Origin: Lientehia hominis
GTDB lineage: Bacteria > Bacillota > Clostridia > Lachnospirales > Lachnospiraceae
Length of the DNA stretch: 64,000 nt
Direction of reading: 5' to 3'
Assembly: GCF_021044755.1 (NCBI RefSeq)
Contig: NZ_JAJNOR010000002.1
Coordinates: forward strand, 62,001 to 126,000
Shown one piece after another: positions 7,542 through 18,600 of the stretch (the stretch's first letter is position 1; every line of letters begins with the position of its first letter). Under the pieces are notes generated by a model. It saw nothing but the letters and a program-made list of their open reading frames with translations, was not told the origin of the DNA and searched no databases. The translations under genes and the position numbers were made by a program.

Positions 7542-9200
7542 CTACGCCAGATGCCTTTTTATCTTCTGCATGGCTGTCTTTTTAAATTCCTGCTCTCTTA
7601 TATTTATCATCTGAATCTGCTGATAAAAAGGCATACTGTCATTGATCTGGTTGATTTCCCGCTGAAGCTCCTCTAGTATCTCATATGAGGACATTCCGCC
7701 TGTTCGCTCAGGGTCCGGATAGACGCTGGCTGCCAGCTTCACATCGTCTGCCGACACACCGCTGGCGGCCCCATAGACCACCACGTCTTTTACCAGCGGA
7801 ATCTGCTTTATCTTTTCTTCCAGTTTCTCCGGAGAAACCTTTTTTCCATTTTTAAATACTACCAGATTCTTCTTTCTGCCTGTGATATAGAGGAAACCGT
7901 CCTTATCTATCTTTCCTACGTCTCCGGTACGGAACCACTCCCCGCTCATGGCCTCCGCCGTAAGCTCCGGCGATCTGTAATAACCGCTCATGATATTTTT
8001 TCCTCTGACCAGAATTTCCTCATCCTCTATCTTTACTTCACAGTGGGGAAGAAGCACGCCTACGGAATCCAGCTTGTTTTCGCAGTTCCGATTGACCGTC
8101 ACAAGAGGAGAACATTCTGTGATTCCATAGCCCTGAAGCACGGTCACTCCCAGCAGCTGGAACTCCTCCATGATCTCCTTTCCCATATGGGCTCCGCCAC
8201 AGATGATGAGCTCCAGGGTGCCCATACTCTTTTCCCGGACATCAGCCAGAATCTTATTCTGCTTCGTGATTCCGAACTTCCTGCAGATTTTCTGAAACCT
8301 CAGAAGCTTTCTCAATCCTTCTGTCTTTCCTGCCTGCTCCGCCGCAAGCCAGATCTGGTTATGGATCGCTTCCAGCAGCAGCGGAACAGTCAGCATTGTA
8401 TGGGGCCTGGCAAGACGCATATCCCTTGCCACCGTCCGCAGATTTCCGTTTATATACAGATGGACTCCTTTTATGAGCATGGCCAGAACAGAACAGGTCA
8501 TCCCATAGGTATGATAAAAGGGAAGTCCGGTAAACACCCGTTCCCCCACCAATACGCAGGCATCGGCATCACTGGCGTTTGTAAGAAGAGCTTCATGGCT
8601 CAGCATGACCGGCTTTGACATGCTGGTAGTCCCTGAGGTGAAGACTATGGCCGCCGTCTGTTCGGGAGAGATCGTTTCCGGTTTTTCTGATCTTCCGCTC
8701 CTTTTGATCTCCTCTCCCTTTTCCAGAAACCTTGATACACTTGGAACATCCGGGGCTGACTTCCCATTCAATAACGCCACGGTTTTCAGCCGGCCGCTTT
8801 CCTCCGCCGCTCTCTGGCATATCTCCAAGCAGGCGGAAGACGCAAACACGGCCTCTGCATCTGACATATCCAGCATCTGCCGGATAGTCTCTTCCGACTG
8901 CTCTGTATCAATGCAGACTGCCACGGCGCCGCAGGAAACCGCCGCGAAATAAACCAAAAGCCATTCGTAGCAGTTTTCTCCGATGATGGCTACATGTCTG
9001 CCGGGCAGGCCCATTTCTCTCATCACTTCACGGAGTGCCTCCACATGGCCGCACATTTCCCTGTAGGACACTCCCTTCTCCTCCTGCTTCCTGGTAAACC
9101 AGGACACAGCCGGCTTATCCCCGAATTTCTCCCGGATTCCCTCTATAAAGCCTGCAAAATCCATATAATAATCTATGGGATACAGCGGATATTTCTTCAT
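7542..9200 (-). CDS. Acyl-AMP ligase / long-chain acyl-CoA synthetase-like protein
   Basis: Member of the AMP-forming adenylate superfamily, 552 aa, which activates a carboxylic acid with ATP. Visible motifs are the phosphate loop VFTSGTTSMSKP near residue 185, YGITECSPLV near 350, and the hinge and C-terminal lid RTGDVGKIDKDGFLYITGRKKN with the late lysine in NGKKVSPEKLEEK. It is the stand-alone ligase type rather than an NRPS domain. The start at 9200 (second ATG) has GGGAGG 8 bases upstream; the ATG at 9206 is too close. Being directly upstream of the ACP suggests it loads a fatty acid onto that carrier. It could instead form an acyl-CoA; sequence alone does not separate these. Confidence 0.88.
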   Translation of the reverse strand: MKKYPLYPIDYYMDFAGFIEGIREKFGDKPAVSWFTRKQEEKGVSYREMCGHVEALREVMREMGLPGRHVAIIGENCYEWLLVYFAAVSCGAVAVCIDTEQSEETIRQMLDMSDAEAVFASSACLEICQRAAEESGRLKTVALLNGKSAPDVPSVSRFLEKGEEIKRSGRSEKPETISPEQTAAIVFTSGTTSMSKPVMLSHEALLTNASDADACVLVGERVFTGLPFYHTYGMTCSVLAMLIKGVHLYINGNLRTVARDMRLARPHTMLTVPLLLEAIHNQIWLAAEQAGKTEGLRKLLRFQKICRKFGITKQNKILADVREKSMGTLELIICGGAHMGKEIMEEFQLLGVTVLQGYGITECSPLVTVNRNCENKLDSVGVLLPHCEVKIEDEEILVRGKNIMSGYYRSPELTAEAMSGEWFRTGDVGKIDKDGFLYITGRKKNLVVFKNGKKVSPEKLEEKIKQIPLVKDVVVYGAASGVSADDVKLAASVYPDPERTGGMSSYEILEELQREINQINDSMPFYQQIQMINIREQEFKKTAMQKIKRHLA

Positions 9201-9238
9201 CTTCATGTCCTCCCGATCTTAAATTATAAGCGCTGCCT

Positions 9239-10717
9239 CTATACATGGGAACTGAACCGTTTCAAAAATCCCTCTTCTCCTTCCCGCTCTACCAGAGATA
9301 GGAAGCTGTCCACCACACGGCCGTCAAACTGCGTCTCCCGTCCGGCCCGGATTTCCGATATGGCTCTGTCGATCCCAAGTCCGCTCCTGTACTGCCGGTT
9401 GGAGATCATCGCGTCAAAGGAATCCGCTACCGCTATGATGCGGGCGCCCAAAGGGATTTCCTCTCCCCGCAGCCCGTCTGGATATCCTCGGCCGTCCATC
9501 CGTTCGTGGTGCCCGCGGACGATGGGGATCATATCCGAAAATGGCCGGAAGACTGAAAGGATCTTGGCTCCGGCATCGGGGTGCTTCTTTATCTCGTCAT
9601 ATTCACTGTCCGTCAGCTTTCCTGGTTTCAGGAGGATACCGTCCGGCACCCCGACCTTGCCGATATCATGAAAAAGACCCGCTACACGTATCCTCTCCAC
9701 ATCTTCTTTTTCCAGTCCCATTTCTCCGGCCAAAGCCGCCGCCAGACAGGAAACTCGTTCAGAGTGCCCTTTTGTCTCAATATCTCTGGTTTCAACCACA
9801 AAGCGGAGGGTATCGATGGTCTGTATATATCCGTCCTCCAAATACTGATACGCTTGTGTCAGCTCTTCATTCTGTTCATTCACCCGCTGGTGGAGCTGGC
9901 TGTTATAAATGGCTGCCGAGGCTTGTCTTGAAAATATCTTTACCAGCTGGATCTGCTCCTTTTGGGGCTCTGACTTCGGCAGGATCCCTATCCCTCCCAC
10001 GGCTTTATGAGTCTCATCGCTGACCGGAAGCAGGAGATAACCGTCCTTTTGGACCGCATTCGCCCCTTCCCATTCCACATCTGAAAACAGCCGGTAATAA
10101 TCACATTCCGGAAGATCTCCCCGCATTCTTAAGAAAGGAACACGTTCTCCTTTCTGCTCCGTCTCAAAAGCCAAGAAGCTTCCTTTCGCCGGAAGAAGCT
10201 CTTCCACCATTTCCAGGATCCCGTCTGATATATGCTCCATACTCTGGAGATTATAAATCCCCGGCAGTGCATCCACCACTACCGACAGGCCTTTCTGATA
10301 GCCCCGGATGGTCCGCATCTGGCGGATGGATTTGACGCAGGATTCCACCAAAAGCTCCAGCTGATCAAACCGGTCGCTCTTTTCGTAATATCCCTGAATG
10401 TCCAGCTGCCGGATAGTTTTGATGGGCGGCGCCATACTTTTATGTCCGGTGAGCAGAACAATAAATATCTCCGGGTTGAACTTGCGGATTTCCTCTACGA
10501 CCTGATCCCCGCAGATGGGGCTCATAAGAAAATCCAGAAGCAGGATATCATATCCGTTCTTCCTGACGCGTTCAATAGCGGCATACGGATCATTTTCCAC
10601 ATCCACCTGATAGCCGGAGCGCTGAAAATATGCCTGAATGGTTGACGTCATGATGGAGTCATCATCTAAAGTCAATATGGAAATCTGCTTCTGAGCCGTT
10701 TCTCTGTTCCTTCTCAA
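9239..10717 (-). CDS. Response regulator with HD-GYP output domain
   Basis: Response regulator of 492 aa with three parts: a receiver (about 12-130, phosphoacceptor Asp62 in LLLDFLMSP, acidic pocket Asp18-Asp20), a middle GAF-like sensory region (about 140-290), and a C-terminal HD-GYP phosphodiesterase (about 300-480). The HD-GYP part keeps the key residues: HDIGK near residue 349 and the HHERMDGRGYPDG motif near 400. Such domains hydrolyse cyclic di-GMP or related dinucleotides. The start is TTG at 10717, overlapping the kinase stop codon by 4 bases (TTGA), with a GGGGGG ribosome site. It is the probable partner of the upstream kinase. It has no DNA-binding domain, so control is not by direct transcription. 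Confidence 0.93.
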   Translation of the reverse strand: MRRNRETAQKQISILTLDDDSIMTSTIQAYFQRSGYQVDVENDPYAAIERVRKNGYDILLLDFLMSPICGDQVVEEIRKFNPEIFIVLLTGHKSMAPPIKTIRQLDIQGYYEKSDRFDQLELLVESCVKSIRQMRTIRGYQKGLSVVVDALPGIYNLQSMEHISDGILEMVEELLPAKGSFLAFETEQKGERVPFLRMRGDLPECDYYRLFSDVEWEGANAVQKDGYLLLPVSDETHKAVGGIGILPKSEPQKEQIQLVKIFSRQASAAIYNSQLHQRVNEQNEELTQAYQYLEDGYIQTIDTLRFVVETRDIETKGHSERVSCLAAALAGEMGLEKEDVERIRVAGLFHDIGKVGVPDGILLKPGKLTDSEYDEIKKHPDAGAKILSVFRPFSDMIPIVRGHHERMDGRGYPDGLRGEEIPLGARIIAVADSFDAMISNRQYRSGLGIDRAISEIRAGRETQFDGRVVDSFLSLVEREGEEGFLKRFSSHV

Positions 10718-12597
10718 TTGGCGCCCCCCTCTCTTTTCTTCACTGTATTGCTGATATGTACCAGACTCCGCGGAATGGAGATACCGAATACGGCCCCCCC
10801 TTCCGGATTATCTTCATACCACATGGTTCCTCCGAATTTCCCGCGCACAACGGCGCTGGAAATGTACAGCCCCAGACCGGTTCCCATTGTCCCTTTGCTC
10901 GTGACCATGGCTTTAAACAGGCGGTCCTTCACATTGGGGCTGACGCCCGGTCCTCTGTCCTTCACGGATATACGCAGACTTTCTTCGTCGTAATCTATCT
11001 TTACCGTTATATCTCCGCCTCCCGCCTGCTTCTGGGCATAGATGGCGTTGGACAGCAGGTTGTCCAGTACCTGGATGAGGTTGTTGATATCGCCCCGGAG
11101 GGTGATCTCTTTCGTCTGGTCATATTCTGTGACCAGACGGCATCCTCCGCTCAAAAGCTCATGGCGCATCAGAAGCATGCTCCGCTTCAGCACCTCATCT
11201 ATGGTAAAGGTAGAGTCCTCAAAGGTATTCACATTAGCGGCCTGCCCTTTAATGGCGGTGATGATATCCGACATATAGGCCGATGATTCCTTCATTTTTT
11301 GGAACCAGTCTCTCATCTCGCCGTAAATCTCCTGGTAATCGTCCTCGGTCACCCGGCTGTCTGTCAGGCTCTCCTCACATTCATCCACAAGAGCCTCCAC
11401 GGCGGAAATACATCCGGAAATACCCATAATGGGAGTTTTCAGGTTATGTGCCAGCCCGCCGATCATCTGCCCCAGGAAAGCCAGCCGTTCCTGTTCCATC
11501 ATCCGTTCCTGGCTGTCCTGCAGCTGCCTCATGCTCTTCTTGAGCTGTGTCACATCCTTAAAAAGCACCACAAAACCGGCGATCTTATCATTCAGCACCA
11601 GCGGCGACACATCTGTGACGTAATAGCTTTTCTGCACTCCGTCTTCTTCTTGGGATGTCACAGCCTGTTCATAAGATATGGTAGAATTCGCTTCCCGGCT
11701 CGCTTCTATGGCTGTGATCATATTATAGATCGCTGTTTTTTTGGAGATATCCTCCTCTTTCACGCAATCGCTCAGATACCGGTTTTCCGCAACGCCGTAT
11801 TCGGAAGCAAACAAAGAAGCAAACCGTTTATTGAAACTGATCACAAGACCCTTATCGCTCACCACCAAATACCCATCCGAAATCCAGTCCAGAATATGGC
11901 GGTTTGCTATGGGGCGGATATCCAGCAGATGCAGCTGGTAGATCGCAATCCCATTCAGTATCAGCGGTATCATGAAGCTCATAGGAGTCGCCGTGATGGG
12001 AATCTCCATCCGGCTGAAGGTAGCGATGATGCTCACCACCAGAGGACAAAGGCCGCTCACCGCCAGCAAAAGGCTCTGCTTCAGGTAGAGAACGCTCCGG
12101 TTCTTCAAGGCAAACCGGACTACGACTATGACCGCGGCCATCAGACACGTGTAACTGCAGATGCCCCCCACGATCACATAAGGACCGAAGACGATCTCAC
12201 TTCTGATTGTGGAAAACACTTGATATTGTAAATGATGAAGCGGATTCGTCCATGAGATCAGTATCGTCAGAATCGGCACGATGAACAGCGCCTTTAATCC
12301 CCTTGTCATTTTTTCATAGCCGTATATAAAAACTATGGCGATACACAGATAGATAGGCGGGGAGAGCACTCCTCCCGGCTGCATCAGGCAATCCCAGAAG
12401 AACATCATGGCTTTATTGTCCGGGCTTGTGAATCGTATCCCGATCAGCGGGATGATCCAGATCGCATAGCAGACAGCCAGGCATAAATATAGCCTGTGGA
12501 GCAGGTGCATCCGCTTGGAACGGACGCTCCAGATCACAAATGCTATGATTGCCGCGAGGGCACATATGAAAATAACCATTGATAAATTTGATACCAT
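10714..12597 (-). CDS. Membrane histidine kinase with 7TM sensor and PAS domain
   Basis: Sensor kinase of 627 aa. The first ~210 residues are hydrophobic with about seven membrane spans (an N-terminal 7TM-type sensor). A PAS domain follows (about 225-340, LDWISDGYLVVSDKG). The kinase core has the H-box LAFLGQMIGGLAHNLKTP with the phospho-histidine near residue 384, the N box NLLSNAIYAQ, and G boxes DRGPGVSP and GTGLGLYIS. The gene sits between the NRPS (3-base gap) and its response regulator (4-base overlap), in one operon. The sensed signal is unknown; a plausible but untested idea is that it senses the synthetase's own product. Confidence 0.93.
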   Translation of the reverse strand: MVSNLSMVIFICALAAIIAFVIWSVRSKRMHLLHRLYLCLAVCYAIWIIPLIGIRFTSPDNKAMMFFWDCLMQPGGVLSPPIYLCIAIVFIYGYEKMTRGLKALFIVPILTILISWTNPLHHLQYQVFSTIRSEIVFGPYVIVGGICSYTCLMAAVIVVVRFALKNRSVLYLKQSLLLAVSGLCPLVVSIIATFSRMEIPITATPMSFMIPLILNGIAIYQLHLLDIRPIANRHILDWISDGYLVVSDKGLVISFNKRFASLFASEYGVAENRYLSDCVKEEDISKKTAIYNMITAIEASREANSTISYEQAVTSQEEDGVQKSYYVTDVSPLVLNDKIAGFVVLFKDVTQLKKSMRQLQDSQERMMEQERLAFLGQMIGGLAHNLKTPIMGISGCISAVEALVDECEESLTDSRVTEDDYQEIYGEMRDWFQKMKESSAYMSDIITAIKGQAANVNTFEDSTFTIDEVLKRSMLLMRHELLSGGCRLVTEYDQTKEITLRGDINNLIQVLDNLLSNAIYAQKQAGGGDITVKIDYDEESLRISVKDRGPGVSPNVKDRLFKAMVTSKGTMGTGLGLYISSAVVRGKFGGTMWYEDNPEGGAVFGISIPRSLVHISNTVKKREGGAN

Positions 12598-12600
12598 GGA

Positions 12601-15600
12601 TTATTCCCCTTTCCCCATCCAGGAATCCTGCAGTGTGAAGCCGCTGAGCAGCCGGCCCGGCGCCGGTATCTCAAAGCAGAATCCAGCCTTATCAAGCTGT
12701 TCCTTCGTTTTCCTATTGGAAACCTGAATGACCGGCGGTTCAAGCCGGACGTGATGCCAGAAATCGATGAGCGTGGAAACAAATTCCCGGTATGGTCCCT
12801 TTGCCGTCTCCGCCAGCATATGAGTAAAGGTCTCGTCGGGAACTATGTAGATCTCCTCCTCCAGCGCCTTCGCCGCCGCTTCTACCGCAGGCGGATCTGG
12901 ATTCATGATATGGAAGATGCTGCCTTCACTGTCTTTCAGGGCCAGCACCGCTCCCGCGCAGTAATCAATGGGAGTAAGGTCCACTTCCGTCTTTGCCACA
13001 GTTCTCGGAATCGCCCCTACCAAATGGAACGCCCGCATCAGCAGATAAAATGCGTTGGTGTCGGGATTTCTCTGAAATACACCGTCTGATGCCCGTCCCA
13101 CCAGCCGGCCCAGACGAAAGATCTTGGCGGGAAGCCCGCGATGGATGGCTTCCAGGACCAGTCCTTCCGCCAGGAATTTACTCTTCACATAGATATTATC
13201 CTCCCAGATTTGACCGATGTCATAATCATTTTCCGTAAAGACGGCCTCTTTCCGTCCATCCTTCAGGTATTCACCGCTCACGCTGCAGGTGGACATATGA
13301 TAGAATCTGGCTCCGGCTTCTCTGGCAAGAGCCAGCATCTGCTCCGTGCCTCCTACATTCGTTTTAAAGAACGCATCCGCATCCGCCGCATAATGGCGCA
13401 CATCTGCCGCACCATGGAAAATCTCGCCGACTCTCCCTGCCAGTTCACGGTAATCACTGTCCGAAAGGCCCAGCTTCTCTTTGGACAAGTCGCCTCTTAC
13501 AACGGAAATCCGCCTGCGCTCCCCCATGATCACTCCTCTTCCAAAATACCAGGAAAGACATTCCAGGAGCCGCTCCTTGTCTCCGTCACGCATCAGGCAG
13601 ATAATCTCCTCTTCTCCTCTGTCCAGAAGGGCTTTTAAAAGATGTACGCCAAAGAAACCGGTAGCGCCGGTAATAAGAGCAAAACGTTTTTCCGGCTCAC
13701 GAACAGGGAACACCACTTTTGCGAATTCAGCCTCCTGATCAGCCGCTTCCGTCTCCGAGGAGAACTGCGTTCTTTCTTTGCCGCCCGCATTTCCCCTCAG
13801 CAATGCGGCCTGCCCGCGCGCCGTGGGATTCGCATAGAACTCTGCCAGGGACATTTCCAAATGACAGTTAAAATAACTGCTGAGCACGCTCAAAGCCGCC
13901 AGGGAGGTTCCCCCCTGCTCAAAGAAAGACACATCCGGCTCCACTGCTTTTTTACTCAGCACCTGATTCCAGATATCCAACACAAATTCTTCATTGATCT
14001 CCGGCGAAGGAGACGTTTTCTCCCGGCATGCCTCAGAAACATTCAGGACCTCCGGAACATCTGCCTGCACATGCTCCAGTCCCTCCAAAGCCATTTTCTT
14101 AAGTGTCTGCATGTCAATCTTGCTGGTGGCGGTCATAGGCATAGCTTCCAGTGGGATCACCCTGGAAGGCACCATATAAGACGGCAGCATACGCCGCAGA
14201 TATTCCATCAGCGGACCGCGGACATCCGTTTTTCCCGCAGCCGGCCGGTAAAAGGAACAAAGCTCCATGGAGCCATCGTCCTTGCGTACCGCGACGGTTG
14301 CCGCCTGTCCGGCAAAGCCGGAATCCAAAAGCGCCCCTGTGATCTCGTCCAGCTCCACCCGCTGCCCGTTAAGTTTTACCTGGGCGTCTGCCCTTCCGAT
14401 GAAATCATAAGTGCCATCCAGACGAAGCCGTACAATATCTCCGCTCCGATACATCCTCTCTCCCGGAAAATACAGATCCGGCAGGAAAGACGCTTCCGTA
14501 AGATCCGGCCTGGAAATATATCCTCCTGCGAGGCATTCACCGGCAATATATAATTCCCCGCACCCGGTGGGAATGACCGGCCGCATATCTTCATCCAGCA
14601 CGTATACCCTTGTATTGTTAAGAGGACGCCCCACAGTAATCGGATCTCCCGGCCCCACCGCCGCCATGGTAGTGAAAACCGTCGCCTCTGTCGGGCCGTA
14701 CATATTCATGAGAGTTCCCTCGCTGACCTCATAGAACTTCGTAAGCAGCCGCTTCGTAAGGACCTCACCGCCGAGGAGCACGATTCGGAGCCCGGAGGCC
14801 GCGCGGCAGAATGCCTCATTGCCGAGGCACATCTGAAGCCTGGAGGGAGTCATTTCAAATATTTCCACTCCGTTTCTGCTGATCAGCTCCGCCAGCTTCC
14901 AGGGAAGCATCATTTCCTCCTCATCGGCAAGAACTATCAACTTACCCATCGCCAGCGGGAACAGAGTCTCTACAATAAAACAATCAAAAATAGAATTCGT
15001 CGAACAGAGTACCGGTCCGCCGATCGGTTCCAGAAGCTCTCTCATCTGACCATATAAATTAGAAACGGAACGGTGCCGAAGCATCACGCCTTTCGGCTTT
15101 CCGGTGGATCCGGAGGTGAACAGAACATTGACCAGATCCCCGCCGCTCACAGGGGCATCAGAAAACTGCTCTTCCGTCCGCTCCGAAGCCAGCAGCGTCC
15201 GGCACGGAAGCTGCTCCGGCAGACAGCGAAGGGCTTCTTCATCGCAGAGCACACAGACGGCGCCGGAAATCTCCAGCATATAAGACAATCTGGCCTCCGG
15301 AAAAGAAGGAAGCATCGGCACATACACACATCCTGCTTTCAGGATGCCAAACATCGCCGCGATCATATCCGGCGTCCGTCCCATACACAATCCAATGCAC
15401 TGTCCCGGCTCCGCTCCCTCTTCCCGGAGCATGGCCGCCAGGCCGCAGGCGCGGCGTTCTATCTCCCGCATCGTGACTGTGGCCCCGTGATACAATATGG
15501 CGGGCATATCAGGCATGGCCTTTATTTTGTTTTCTATCATCCGGTGGATCGGCAGATTCACAAAGGGAGTCGCCAAATAATTTGGAATCTCCACGTATTT

Positions 15601-18600
15601 CTCATGATCCTCCGCTGACAGCACCGGAACCTCTCCCAGAGGCAGATCCCGTTCCGAACAAAGTTCTTGCAGAATCCGCTCCAGGCACCGTCCGTAGTAC
15701 CTGACAGTATCCTCCAGAAACACACTGGAAGCGTAGGAAAACCGGAGGATATAGGCATCTCCCTTTTTTGACAGCTCCACCACCATGTCCATTTTCACCG
15801 CTCCGGTGGAAATGGGTCGGAATTCCATAGGCTTTCCGTCCAGTACAAAGGCGGATTCATCCACAGGGCTTTGTGTGAGCATCAGCTGATAAAGGGGATT
15901 CTGTGCGCCGCGGGGCAGGCCAAGCATCGTGATGATCTCTTCCAGAGAAATCCGCTGATGGTCCAGCATCCCGGCTACCTCTGTCCGTATCTCCTCCAGA
16001 TAAGCCGATACTGTCTTCTCCTTCTCCGGCCTGAGCCGCAGAGGAAGCGTATTGATAAAGGGTCCGCAGATGTCCTGCGTACCAGGGCAGACCCGGCCTG
16101 CCACCGGCGCTCCCAGTATGAAATCCTCACGTCCAGATATCCGCGACAACAGCAGCCCGTAAGCCGCAAGAAACAGAGTGAACGCAGATATCCCGTGCCG
16201 CTTGCAATAATCCTCACAGGCAAGATTGACCGGCTTCGGCATTTCCATCTGATATGCTCTGCCCCGGAAATCAAACTCACGGGAACGGACAAAATCAGCA
16301 GGCAGCATGAGCGGCTCCGGCAGATTTTGCAGCCGTTCCTTCCAGTATTCCCGTTCCTCCTGATTCTCTTCTTCCGTTTCGGCCGAAAGTGCATAAGCAT
16401 AGTCGTGATAGCTGAGAGACACTTTCGTTTTTTTCCCGCAATAGGCTTCATTCAGCCGCCGCAGCACAAGCGGTGTACTCAGTCCATCTCCGATGATATG
16501 ATGGCTGTCCAGTAACAGGAACCACTCCTGCTCCTGATTTTTCCAGATACCGGCCCGAAGAAGAGGAGCACGGCCAAGGTCAAAAGGCTTTAAGAATTCC
16601 CCGCAGGCTTCTTCAAAGCAGAGAGCCTCTATCTCTGTCAGAGAAAAGGGCACTTCTTTTTCTATACGCGCATGGACACCTCCGGCCTCCTGTACGAAGG
16701 AGGTGCGGAAGACCGCATCCTGCCGGATCAGGTGACGAAACGCGTTTTCCAGCCGTTGGAAATCCGGCTTCTCCGACAAGCGGAACGCCCCAGGCATATT
16801 ATAAGACAAACCAGTTGGATCCAGATAAGACTGGACATAGATTCCCTGCTGCATCGGAGACAACGGATACCATTCCCTGTCCGGCGCTTTTTCAATCCGT
16901 TTTCCCTCTGCCGGAAGAATATCCTCTTCTCCGTATCCGTCTGCCTTTTTCAGATATGCTGTCAGCCGTCTTGCCGTCCTGCACGCATACAGATCCGCAA
17001 CACGAATTACAAACCCAGTCTTATCCTCCATGGCAGAAATGGTCTCCATGGCATTTAAGGAATTTCCTCCTGATAAAAAATAATCACTATCAGGCCCCAT
17101 CTCTTTCAGGGACAGGACCTCCCTGAATATATCCACAATATCCTGGAGAAGAACAGCAGAAACCGGTGCCGTAAGGCTCTCCTGCCCTTCCTCTCCCGGA
17201 AGCGGCAGCTTTTCTTCCTCCACCTTCCCGTTCCCATTCGTGGGTATCTCCTCCAGGCGCATGATATAGGAAGGTATCATGTACCTGGGAAGGTACGTCG
17301 CAGCGAATGCCAGCAGCTCCGTCTCCGGAATCCGTTCTTCGGAACAATAATATGCCAGCAGCAGCATCTGCCCATTTATCTCGCATACACGGGAAGCTGC
17401 TGTCTTCACTCCAGGATAGGAGGCGATACACGCCGCCACTTCCTGCGGCTCGATCCGGAGTCCCCGCAGCTTCACCTGTTTATCCAGCCGCCCGGACAGG
17501 ACGATCTCCCCGTCCGCCGTCCAACAGGCCGAGTCCCCGGTAAAATACATTTTCTCCCCGTTCTCAAAGGGATTATCCAAAAAGCTCTCTTTTGTCAGCT
17601 CCGGCTGATTCCGGTATCCACGGCCCACACACGCCCCGCCGACATAGAGCTGCCCGTATACTCCCGCGGGAAGAGGATTCATCCACTTATCCAGCACATA
17701 TAATTTACAGTTGTCCATAGGACGCCCTGCCGTAATCCGGGCCGCATGGGACAGCTCCTTGATGCTCACTCCCACCGTAGTCTCGGAAGGACCGTATTGG
17801 TTATATATCCTGGCATGGCTGACATTCTTAAGCTTCTTCAACAGGTCCGCGGGAAACGCCTCGCCGCCGCAGACGATACTTTCCATGCGGCGCATGGCTC
17901 CGCAGAACACGGAATCCTTTAATAGCGCGGAAAGGCGGGACGGAGTCATGGAAAAGAATCCCACTGCATAGCCTGTTATCAGGCCGGCCAGGCGGCGGGG
18001 CGACTCCAGCTCCTCTTCTTCCGGAAGCACAATGGTCTTTCCGTTTAACAGCGCCACAATGCTTTCCAGCATAAACGCGTCAAATCCCACATTGCACACG
18101 GAAAGGACCGCCCCTTTCCCGTAGATATGGCTCATCGCCCGGGAAAGATTCAGCAGGTTCCTCTGGGTGATCTCCACTCCCTTGGGTTCCCCGGTGCTCC
18201 CCGAGGTATAAACCACATAAGCCAGCCTGTCCGGACTTTTCAGTTTTTCTTTAAGCGCCTCATCTGGGCAGCTCACTGTCCCTCTTCCGATATCTTCCAC
18301 ACAGATTACTGGTACGGGACTTCCCGGCCATCCAAAATTCTCCCTGTTTTCTCTGTCTGTCAAAAGGATTCCGGCTCCGCTCCGTTCTAATATGTTCCGG
18401 ATTCTCCCGGCAGGAAGCTCTGGTGACAGCAGAAGATATCCAAAGCCGGCTTTTAAAATCGCTGTCATGGACTCCAGAAGAGTGAAGCCCCTCGGCAGCA
18501 GGACGGCCGCCAGCTCTCTGCCCTCTCCCATACGGCTCTTCACAGTACAGGCGATATCGGAGGCGCGGCAGAGCAGCGCTTCATAGGTCAGCCGTTCTCC

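Noticed and set aside
11299..12231. 310-aa open frame on the plus strand opposite the histidine kinase
   Set aside because: Antisense of the kinase; no domain or ribosome site.
13642..14553. 303-aa open frame on the plus strand within the NRPS
   Set aside because: Shadow of the NRPS A2/T2 region; no start signal or recognisable domain.
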